From: Candidatus Cloacimonetes bacterium 4572_55
GTDB lineage: Bacteria; 4572-55
Length of the DNA: 5,645 bases
Assembly (NCBI GenBank): GCA_002084765.1
Contig: NBMB01000101.1
Location: 1 to 5,645, forward strand
Direction of reading: 5' to 3'
The notes beneath the pieces were generated by a model. It was not told where the DNA came from and made no database searches. It saw only the letters and a list, made by a program, of their open reading frames with translations. This document shows positions 1-5,645 of this stretch, piece after piece. Position 1 is the first letter of the stretch. The number at the start of each line of letters is the position of its first letter. The position numbers and the translations under genes were made by a program.

Positions 1-3000
1 GATATTCCGAATCAAACTATCGCGGAAGGGTCAAATTTCGCTCAGATTCAGTTGGATGACTATGTGACTGACGATGAGGACAGCGATAGCCAAATCCAAT
101 GGAGCTTCTCCGGCAATACCAACCTGCAAGTCACTATCGCAAATCGGGTCGCGACGATCACGACTTCAGATGAAAATTGGAACGGCAGCGAGACGGTCAC
201 TTTTACCGCGACTGATACCGGCGGACTATCTGACAATGACGCGGCGACATTCACAATCACGGGGATCAACGACGCGCCGGTTGTCTCGGATATTTTGGAT
301 CAAACTATTCCGGAAGGGATCGATTTTTTCCAGATTCAATTGGATAATTATGTGACTGACGATGAGGATGCGGATAGCCAAATCCAATGGAGTTTTACTG
401 GCAATACCGACCTGCAAGTCACTATCGCAAATCGGGTCGCGACGATCACGACTCCAGATGAAAATTGGAACGGCAGACTGACGATGAGGATAGCGATAGC
501 CAAATCCAATGGAGTTTTACTGGCAATACCGACCTGCAAGTCACTATCGCAAATCGGGTCGCGACGATCACGACTCCAGATGAAAATTGGAACGGCAGAT
601 TGGAACGGCAGCGAGACTGTCAACTTTACTGCGACGGACACTGGCGGAATGACCAACAATGACGCGGCAACATTCACGATTACAACGGGCAACGACGCGC
701 CGGTTGTCTCGGATATCCCGAATCAAAGCATTGACGAAGGCGGAACATTTACCCAAATTTTACTGGATAATTATGTGACTGACGATGAGGACAGCGGCAG
801 CCAAATCCAGTGGAGTTTTACCGGAAATACCGATCTGCAAGTCACGATCAATAATCGGGTTGTCACAGTCGTTGCGCCTGATGGAGATTGGAGCGGAGCC
901 GAAACTGTCACTTTTATCGCGACCGATACAGGCGGCTTGAGCGGTCAAAACGATGCTATTTTTATTATCAATTCGGTCAACGATGCGCCGGTTGTCTCGG
1001 ATATTCCGAACCAAACCATTGAGGAAGGCGGAAATTTTGCCCAGATTCAGCTCGATCAATACGTAACCGATATCGAGGATGCGGACAGCCAAATTGGATG
1101 GGTCTATACCGGAAATACCGATCTGCTGGTGACGATCAACAATCGTGTCGCGACGATCACGACTCCAGATGAAAATTGGAACGGCAGCGAAACTATCACT
1201 TTTATCGCAACGGACGTCGGTGGACTATTTGATACGGGTCGCGTCGATTTTACTGTAAATCCGGTGAACGACGCGCCTGTCTTGACGAATATTCCCGACC
1301 AGATGACTCTGGAAGGCACTGCTTTTTCCCAGATCACACTGGATACATACGTAACCGACATCGAGGATGCGGACAACCTAATCGTATGGAGCTTTACCGG
1401 AAATATTAATCTGCAAGTCACGATCACCAATCGGATTGCGGTCGTTTCACCTCTAAATGAAAATTGGCACGGCAGCGAGACTATTACTTTTATCGCGACT
1501 GATACCGGCGGGCTATCTAACAATGACTCGGCGACATTCACCGTGGCTACTGGCGCGAATCAGGCTCCGGTTGTCTCGAATATCCCGAATCAAACTATCG
1601 CGGAAGGTGACAATTTCGCTCAGATTCCGTTGGATGACTATGTGACTGACGAGGACATCGATAGCCAAATCCAATGGGGTTTTACTGGCAATACCGACCT
1701 GCAAGTCACGATAAATAGTCGGATTGCAGTCGTTTCCCCTCTGAATGAAAATTGGAATGGCAGCGAGACTATCACTTTTACCGCGACTGATACCGGCAAT
1801 ATGTTCAGTTCGAATCAGGCGATTTTTACGATCAATCCGGTGAACGACGCTCCCGTTGTGACCGATATACCGAGCCAGACTGTGGATCAAGGCAACAATT
1901 TTAGCCAGATTCAATTGGACAATTATGTGACTGATGTGGAGGACAGCGACAGCGGGATCACCTGGACTTGTGAGGAAAATGGCGACCTACTGGTGGTAAT
2001 TAATGACCGAGTCGCGACAATCACCACGCCTGATGGGAGCTGGGAGGGAAGCGAGACCGTGACTTTTCGAGCAACGGACACGGGCGATCTATTCGCCTCG
2101 GATCAAGCGACTTTTACCGTGAATGCTGCGAACAATCCGCCGCGGGTTTTTAATATCCCTGGGCAGACCGTTGACGAGGGCGGGACGTTTACATCAATTC
2201 CGCTCGATAACTATGTGCGCGACACTGAGGATCAACCGCATCAAATTCAGTGGAGCTATACGGGTCATAACGAGCTGACTGTGACCATCGACGCCAACCG
2301 AATCGCCCTGGTGAGCGCGCCGTCTGAGAGCTGGAACGGAAGTGAATATATCAATTTTATTGCGACCGATACCGACGGATTGACGGATCGGGACGCTGCC
2401 GCGTTTGTTGTCAATCCGGTGAACGATCCCCCTGTTGTGAGCGATATTCCGAGTGAAATTATCGAGATCGGAGACGGGTTCCCCCAAATCTCTCTAAATG
2501 ATTATGTATCCGATCCTGACGATGAGGACAGCCAAATCCAATGGAGCGTTACCGGAAACACCTATCTGGATGTGGCGATCACCGATCAGGTTGCGACGAT
2601 TAATCCGCCAAACGCGCTCTGGACTGGCAGTGAGCTTATCACTTTTATTGCGACCGACACGGGCGGGCTGTTCGATAGCGACCAGGCTGTGTTCACCGCG
2701 TATTTCCAGAACGATCCCCCACAGGTCTCGGATATCCCAGATCAAACTGTGGTGGAAGGCTCCACTTTTACGCCGATCCAGCTTGATCTATATGTCACTG
2801 ATGAAGAGGATAGCGAGGAGAGAATGAATTGGACTTTCTATGGCAATACCGATCTGCAAATCGTGATCGACGAGGATCGGATAGTGACCATTTTTTCTCC
2901 ACATACAGAATGGAACGGAACCGAGATCGTGACTTTTATCACAACTGACACGGGCGGATTGTCCGACAATACCGACGTCGCTTTCACCGTCACGCCAGTC

Positions 3001-3489
3001 AACGACGCGCCGGCATGGACGGACATCCCGTCTGTTGCCTTTTCTATGGGCGATAGCTTTTCTCTGAATTTGATTCCATACGCGCAGGACCCAGATGATG
3101 AAATATACGATCTTCTCTTCAACTTTGACCCACTCGACGCGGTGAATCTGGAGATTCAGGAATTGAATCGGCAAAACGGAATTTTTACGGTCAGGGTGCG
3201 GAATATTCCATGGGTTGGCTCGGAGACGATTACGTTCTCTGTCGCGGACCCGGAGGGCGAGATTGACTTTTACGACGTCGATTTTATTGTGACTCGCAAG
3301 AGCGGCGATATCATAGCGGATGGAGCGGTGGACGGCCTGGATATTGACGCGCTCATGGACGATATCCTCTCCCCTACCGACCAGCTTGTCGGCGATGAAT
3401 TCGACGCGGCGGACTTGGACGGCGATAATCAATTGACAATAAGCGATCTTATCATATTGTTTGATATTGCTTTAGCTCAGATCAAATAA
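1..3489 (+). CDS. Large tandem cadherin/Ig-like repeat protein with C-terminal dockerin-like domain (5'-partial)
   Basis: The frame is open from base 1 to the TAA at 3487-3489, giving 1162 residues; the true start and any signal peptide lie upstream. The TTG at 52 is simply a Leu codon inside the first module. The protein is eleven modules of about 96 residues, each beginning D/N-I-P-x-Q-T and containing Y-V-T-D-x-E-D-x-D-S-Q-I-x-W, N-W-N-G-S-E-T-I/V-T-F, A-T-D-T-G-G-L and a terminal NDAPVVS linker. This matches bacterial cadherin-like/Big-type 'tandem-95' beta-sandwich repeats, in which acidic clusters are thought to bind calcium. Residues 1102-1162 form a dockerin-like double EF-hand. By family analogy it is a secreted or surface-attached structural or adhesive protein; no enzymatic domain is visible here. 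Module 2 contains a frame-disturbing duplication (354-611). A perfect inverted repeat follows the stop. The domain class is well supported; the ligand and role are unknown. Confidence 0.9.
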   Translation, partial: DIPNQTIAEGSNFAQIQLDDYVTDDEDSDSQIQWSFSGNTNLQVTIANRVATITTSDENWNGSETVTFTATDTGGLSDNDAATFTITGINDAPVVSDILDQTIPEGIDFFQIQLDNYVTDDEDADSQIQWSFTGNTDLQVTIANRVATITTPDENWNGRLTMRIAIAKSNGVLLAIPTCKSLSQIGSRRSRLQMKIGTADWNGSETVNFTATDTGGMTNNDAATFTITTGNDAPVVSDIPNQSIDEGGTFTQILLDNYVTDDEDSGSQIQWSFTGNTDLQVTINNRVVTVVAPDGDWSGAETVTFIATDTGGLSGQNDAIFIINSVNDAPVVSDIPNQTIEEGGNFAQIQLDQYVTDIEDADSQIGWVYTGNTDLLVTINNRVATITTPDENWNGSETITFIATDVGGLFDTGRVDFTVNPVNDAPVLTNIPDQMTLEGTAFSQITLDTYVTDIEDADNLIVWSFTGNINLQVTITNRIAVVSPLNENWHGSETITFIATDTGGLSNNDSATFTVATGANQAPVVSNIPNQTIAEGDNFAQIPLDDYVTDEDIDSQIQWGFTGNTDLQVTINSRIAVVSPLNENWNGSETITFTATDTGNMFSSNQAIFTINPVNDAPVVTDIPSQTVDQGNNFSQIQLDNYVTDVEDSDSGITWTCEENGDLLVVINDRVATITTPDGSWEGSETVTFRATDTGDLFASDQATFTVNAANNPPRVFNIPGQTVDEGGTFTSIPLDNYVRDTEDQPHQIQWSYTGHNELTVTIDANRIALVSAPSESWNGSEYINFIATDTDGLTDRDAAAFVVNPVNDPPVVSDIPSEIIEIGDGFPQISLNDYVSDPDDEDSQIQWSVTGNTYLDVAITDQVATINPPNALWTGSELITFIATDTGGLFDSDQAVFTAYFQNDPPQVSDIPDQTVVEGSTFTPIQLDLYVTDEEDSEERMNWTFYGNTDLQIVIDEDRIVTIFSPHTEWNGTEIVTFITTDTGGLSDNTDVAFTVTPVNDAPAWTDIPSVAFSMGDSFSLNLIPYAQDPDDEIYDLLFNFDPLDAVNLEIQELNRQNGIFTVRVRNIPWVGSETITFSVADPEGEIDFYDVDFIVTRKSGDIIADGAVDGLDIDALMDDILSPTDQLVGDEFDAADLDGDNQLTISDLIILFDIALAQIK
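354..598 (+). repeat. 122-bp near-perfect tandem duplication, out of frame
   Basis: Bases 354-475 recur at 476-597 with an exact offset of 122 bp. The only differences I find are three adjacent bases (GCG at 370-372 versus AGC at 492-494, an Ala to Ser codon in the original frame). Because 122 is not a multiple of three, the second copy is read in the wrong frame from 475 onward. The original module sequence (DDEDSDSQIQW through DENWNG) is intact there in frame 3. The near identity implies a recent slippage or recombination event, or an assembly error. Confidence 0.9.
586..611 (+). repeat. 13-bp tandem duplication that restores the frame
   Basis: The 13-mer attggaacggcag occurs at 586-598 and again directly at 599-611. 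Its 13 bp add to the 122 bp of the preceding duplication to give 135 bp, or 45 codons. From 601 the protein resumes the normal W-N-G-S-E-T-V module sequence. Elsewhere in the array the 13-mer or a close variant appears once per module, at the NWNGS core. Confidence 0.88.
3304..3486 (+). other. Dockerin-like domain, C-terminus of the repeat protein
   Basis: Two EF-hand-type calcium loops fit the D-x-(N/D)-x-D-G-x5-D pattern typical of type I dockerins. Loop 1 (residues 1103-1114 counted from the window start) has D1103, D1107, G1108 and D1114, with Ile instead of Asn at loop position 3. Loop 2 (1138-1149) has D1138, D1140, D1142 and D1149. Each loop is followed by a hydrophobic helix (LDIDALMDDIL and SDLIILFDIAL). 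In known systems dockerins bind cohesins on scaffolds or cell-surface anchors. No cohesin is encoded in this window, so the partner is unknown. Confidence 0.85.
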
Positions 3490-3502
3490 ATTTATGAATT
3501 CC

Positions 3503-3542
3503 TGATAGAGACGCCATTTTTCAAAAGACGGCGTCTCTATCA
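3503..3542 (+). terminator. Perfect 13-bp inverted repeat, probable transcription terminator
   Basis: Left arm tgatagagacgcc (3503-3515) pairs perfectly with right arm ggcgtctctatca (3530-3542) around a 14-nt loop. It lies 13 bp after the stop of the repeat protein, as a terminator would. No T-run follows on either strand, so it is not a textbook intrinsic terminator. The right arm ends 4 bp before the ATG at 3547, so it could instead act as an operator or RNA hairpin affecting the methyltransferase gene. Its boundary position fits either role. Confidence 0.6.
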
Positions 3543-3546
3543 TAAT

Positions 3547-4842
3547 ATGATGCCAACGGAAAATTCGATTATGCTCGCCCACGCTTCCGCCCACTCAATC
3601 CGAGACAAAAAATTAGCGGTGAAAAATTTTCTCAGAAATTTTACTCTGGGGGATTCACGTCGCAGGACAAAGATCGAGTTTATAGAAATTCCAGGGAGAG
3701 ATGGACAGAAATTCCCGAAATATATAAACGAATATTGGACGTCAAAGCAGCGGCAAGCGTGCTCGCTCCATGAAATCGCTTATAGAGCCTGCTTCAAGGG
3801 ACAACTTCCGGGATTTTTCATTACCCTGCTCACAGAGCCGGGGCATACGGTGTACGATCCATTTGCCGGACGAGGCACAACTCCGATCCAAGCCGCGTTG
3901 CTGAATCGGCACGTGATCGCAAATGATAGGAATCCGATCAGTGCTATCCTGACAAGACCCCGCCTGCGCGTCCCAGACATAGCGATTGTCCAAGAAAGAC
4001 TTGACAAAATCCCGATCGATAAGAAGGCAAAAGCCGACCTGGACCTCTCTATGTTTTATCATCGAGAGACCGAGGCGGAACTGGTCTCTCTGCGCGACTA
4101 TCTCAGAGAAAAAAAGTATGCAGGTAGGGAAGATCATACCGACGAATGGATACGGATGGTCGCCACGAACCGATTAACAGGACATTCCTCTGGATTTTTT
4201 TCGGTCTATACCCTGCCTCCAAATCAGGCTATCACTCAAAAAAAACAGATAAAAATAAATAAGGCTCACAATCAAACGCCTTTGCATCGAGATGTCAAAA
4301 GTCGAATTCTGAAAAAAACAAAATCTTTGCACAGGGACCTCTCCGACAAGATGCAGTCACAGCTTAGGGATATAGCGAAACAGGCTCTTTTTCTCACCAA
4401 TGACGCAAGGTCAACCCCCACGATCCCTGATGAAACCGTGCATCTGACAGTCACATCCCCTCCATTCCTGGACGTGGTGCGATACGCAGACGACAACTGG
4501 CTCCGATGCTGGTTTAATGACGTCGATCTGACGGAAGTCGAGAAAAATCTGACAGTTACGAAATCCCTTAAGGAGTGGCGAGGGATCATGGGGCATACGC
4601 TGAAAGAGCTGTATCGGGTCACCAAGAAACGGGGGTGGGTGGCGTTCGAAGTCGGAGAGATACGAAATGGAAAAATAAAATTGGAGGAATATATCATCCC
4701 ATTGGGCATACGCGCTGGATTTGCTTGCGAAGGAGTGGCGATAAATCGTCAAAATTTCACAAAGACGTCGCATATCTGGGGTGTGAAAAATAATAAAAAA
4801 GGTACGAATAGCAACCGAATCTCGCTTTTTTTTAAGGAGTAA
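3547..4842 (+). CDS. DNA amino-methyltransferase of a Type II restriction-modification system, probably N4-cytosine
   Basis: Predicted 431-residue S-adenosylmethionine-dependent DNA methyltransferase that would modify the site cut by the neighbouring nuclease. Residues 68-95 resemble motif X. Motif I (SAM binding) is DPFAGRGTT at 104-112, followed by motif II-like VIANDRNP at 123-130. Catalytic motif IV is TSPPF at 303-307; the Ser-Pro-Pro form is typical of m4C enzymes. Segments 342-371 (W-x-x-x-M-x-x-x-L-x-E-x-x-R-V, then GWVAFEVGE) resemble motifs V and VI. The roughly 170 residues between II and IV include a lysine/arginine-rich stretch (231-278) and probably hold the target-recognition region, giving an alpha-like order (I, insert, IV). 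The start is uncertain: the ATGs at 3547 and 3550 abut the upstream hairpin and lack a clear ribosome-binding site, while the ATG at 3571 (Met9) has GGAAAA about 8-13 bases ahead. Base specificity and target site cannot be read from sequence. Confidence 0.87.
   Translation: MMPTENSIMLAHASAHSIRDKKLAVKNFLRNFTLGDSRRRTKIEFIEIPGRDGQKFPKYINEYWTSKQRQACSLHEIAYRACFKGQLPGFFITLLTEPGHTVYDPFAGRGTTPIQAALLNRHVIANDRNPISAILTRPRLRVPDIAIVQERLDKIPIDKKAKADLDLSMFYHRETEAELVSLRDYLREKKYAGREDHTDEWIRMVATNRLTGHSSGFFSVYTLPPNQAITQKKQIKINKAHNQTPLHRDVKSRILKKTKSLHRDLSDKMQSQLRDIAKQALFLTNDARSTPTIPDETVHLTVTSPPFLDVVRYADDNWLRCWFNDVDLTEVEKNLTVTKSLKEWRGIMGHTLKELYRVTKKRGWVAFEVGEIRNGKIKLEEYIIPLGIRAGFACEGVAINRQNFTKTSHIWGVKNNKKGTNSNRISLFFKE
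4834..4839 (+). promoter_or_regulatory. Shine-Dalgarno of the nuclease gene, embedded in the methyltransferase end
   Basis: AAGGAG forms the last two sense codons (Lys-Glu) of the methyltransferase and sits 6 nt before the ATG at 4846. The methyltransferase stop is at 4840-4842, only 3 bp before that ATG. This fixes the downstream start and suggests translational coupling, so that nuclease is made only when methyltransferase is being translated. Confidence 0.85.
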
Positions 4843-4845
4843 CGT

Positions 4846-5391
4846 ATGACTGCTTATCCGTTTGTTCTTATTACGCGGGAAATGATCGAAGAAGCAAAGA
4901 GGCTCATCCCGAGCACGCGTGTGTACCGCACAGTCGCGTCAAGGATTGATACCTTGACCGGACACTTGGGCGAGTTCGTTTTTGCCCAATATTATTACGG
5001 GGATTGGCGAAAACACCGAGTCGGCAGCAATAAGGGAGAAGCCGACTTTGGCGATATTGAGATCAAAACCTCTGCGTTTCCTTTTTCCGAGAGATTGAAT
5101 CTGTTGGTGCGGGAGGATTACGCGCGCAAGCGAAAACCCTCCCTTTATGTGCAGATTATCATTGATGTGAACTCACGACAGGCGCAGACCATACCCGTCG
5201 GAACAAAGGCGTTTATCTGCGGATGCGCCTCATCCGAGGAGGTAGACGCCGCGCCCAAACGGGATTTTGGATCAAAATTCGGCAGGGCGGGCGGGTATAA
5301 ATGCCACTATATTTCGATCAAGAACCTGCGTCCGATGACGAAACTGGGCTTTTCTGAGGAATTAACCAAAAAAGATAGTAGAAAAAAATAA
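4846..5391 (+). CDS. Putative Type II restriction endonuclease, PD-(D/E)XK fold
   Basis: Predicted 181-residue soluble protein, a usual size for a small Type II restriction enzyme. The likely active site is E43 (in TGHLGEF, on the first helix), D67 (in EADFGD) and E72-I-K74 (in DIEIKTS). This is the D...E-x-K signature of PD-(D/E)XK nucleases, which cleave DNA with Mg2+. After it, YVQIIIDV (101-108) and KAFICGCAS (121-129) look like the following core strands. The C-terminus is lysine-rich (KKDSRKK). There is no signal peptide or membrane segment. It is the second gene of a two-gene operon, 3 bp after a DNA methyltransferase, with an excellent ribosome-binding site. Context and motif together support the restriction role. 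I do not recognise a named family or a known cleavage site, and no controller (C) protein gene is present. The alternative is another PD-(D/E)XK accessory nuclease. Confidence 0.75.
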   Translation: MTAYPFVLITREMIEEAKRLIPSTRVYRTVASRIDTLTGHLGEFVFAQYYYGDWRKHRVGSNKGEADFGDIEIKTSAFPFSERLNLLVREDYARKRKPSLYVQIIIDVNSRQAQTIPVGTKAFICGCASSEEVDAAPKRDFGSKFGRAGGYKCHYISIKNLRPMTKLGFSEELTKKDSRKK

Positions 5392-5395
5392 GCTC

Positions 5396-5645
5396 TTGCC
5401 TAAATTGTACGAAATTACTATACTCAGTGGGTGAATTCCAACTTAAATATTTTGACTCCACGCTGGGATAGAATGGGAAGTCTGGCATTGCGGATTTACG
5501 AGACATCGTTTTTAATGACAAGAGGTCAATTTTTAGACCTTTGCGGAATGAAAATGAATTCAAGAATTTTCAATTAGATGATTATACCATTGTTTGGTCT
5601 AATGAGCTTGATTTCGCTCCTGAGTTTTTGTTCTTTGTTGTTTTT
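5396..5645 (+). pseudogene. Decayed DUF2442-type gene (partial, frameshift plus stop)
   Basis: Two reading frames together resemble a DUF2442 protein (small domain of unknown function, often near toxin-antitoxin-like DUF4160 genes). Frame 2 from the TTG at 5396 gives LPKLYEITILSG and then stops at 5432-5434. Frame 3 takes over near 5427-5435 with GEFQLKYFDSTLG and hits TAG at 5469-5471. It then continues NGKSGIADLRDIV, RSIFRPLRNENEFKNF and TIVWSNELDFAPEFL, open to the window end. The order fits the family: start, L/F-x-D-G-K-x-G-I-x-D-L, L-R-x-x-x-x-F, then W-x-N-x-x-D-F-A-P-E. No start codon in the later frame would rescue it. The region is AT-rich compared with the upstream genes. The match is from memory of the family pattern, and sequencing errors could mimic the lesions. 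Confidence 0.55.

Larger units (their letters stand above)
1..3303 (+). repeat. Array of eleven ~288-bp in-frame tandem repeats
   Basis: Modules start at 1, 289, 712, 1000, 1288, 1579, 1864, 2152, 2443, 2731 and 3022. Spacings are 288, 423, 288, 288, 291, 285, 288, 291, 288 and 291 bp. The outlier of 423 bp equals 288 plus 135 and is explained by two nested duplications. Small variations of one codon fall in the acidic loop (DEDIDSQ in module 6) and in the linker (GANQAPVVS between modules 5 and 6). Modules 1 to 6 are very alike at DNA level, whereas modules 8 to 10 are more diverged. Module 11 keeps only the DIP start, the PDDE acidic patch and W-x-G-S-E-T-I-T-F. The gradient suggests recent expansion on the upstream side of the array. 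Confidence 0.93.

Noticed and set aside
74-355. Alternative + strand frame of 93 codons within module 1
   Set aside because: It overlaps the main frame, which has clear module conservation; it matters only as an explanation for tolerated frameshifts.
1104-1541. Open frame of 145 codons on the - strand, with similar ones at 348-692, 760-1092 and 1513-1914
   Set aside because: These are repeated antisense shadows of the same tandem modules; their likeness to each other only mirrors the repeat.
1-3303. Regular ~288-bp repeats considered as a CRISPR-like or non-coding satellite array
   Set aside because: The units keep one open frame with protein-level conservation and no short repeat/unique spacer pattern, so they are protein modules.
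2788-3432. Open frame of 214 codons on the - strand
   Set aside because: It lies wholly antisense to the clearly coding module 10, module 11 and dockerin sequence, and shows no recognisable domain.
4272-4709. Open frame of 145 codons on the - strand across the methyltransferase
   Set aside because: It is antisense to motif IV and its neighbours, with no domain and no ribosome-binding site of note.
5523-5540. Short inverted repeat aggtc / gacct with an 8-base loop
   Set aside because: A 5-bp stem in AT-rich DNA is expected by chance, and it lies inside the gene remnant rather than after a stop.
5318-5563. Open frame of 81 codons on the - strand after the nuclease
   Set aside because: It overlaps the nuclease 3' end and the DUF2442-like remnant, and has no recognisable motif.

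Overview
The window looks bacterial: genes are close-packed, and one downstream start has a strong Shine-Dalgarno sequence. The phylum cannot be fixed from the sequence. A giant repeat protein ending in a dockerin-like domain is known from cellulosome-forming Firmicutes, but also from many uncultured environmental phyla. All three supported intact or partial genes are on the + strand.

Positions 1-3489 are the 3' part of a very large surface or extracellular protein gene that is already open at base 1. It encodes eleven tandem modules of about 96 residues, of the cadherin/Ig-like 'NDAPVVSDIP' type, followed by a two-loop dockerin-like calcium-binding domain at the C-terminus. The second module carries a 122-bp out-of-frame tandem duplication plus a 13-bp tandem duplication. 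Together these add exactly 135 bp (45 codons), so the frame is lost for about 40 residues and then restored.

A perfect 13-bp inverted repeat (3503-3542) separates this gene from a two-gene cassette. That cassette reads as a Type II restriction-modification system. The first gene is an amino-methyltransferase (3547-4842) with motif I DPFAGRGTT placed before motif IV TSPPF, which suggests N4-cytosine methylation. The second is a small PD-(D/E)XK-type protein (4846-5391), 3 bp downstream, whose ribosome-binding site lies inside the methyltransferase stop region. The methyltransferase would protect the host at the sites the nuclease cuts.

After the nuclease, 5396-5645 is AT-rich and holds what looks like a decayed DUF2442-type gene, broken by one frameshift and one in-frame stop and cut by the window edge. 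I see no tRNA, rRNA, CRISPR array or transposase. The restriction-modification pair is the only multi-gene system I can support. The parts most likely to be new are its motif order, its unassigned nuclease, and the compensated duplication in the repeat protein.
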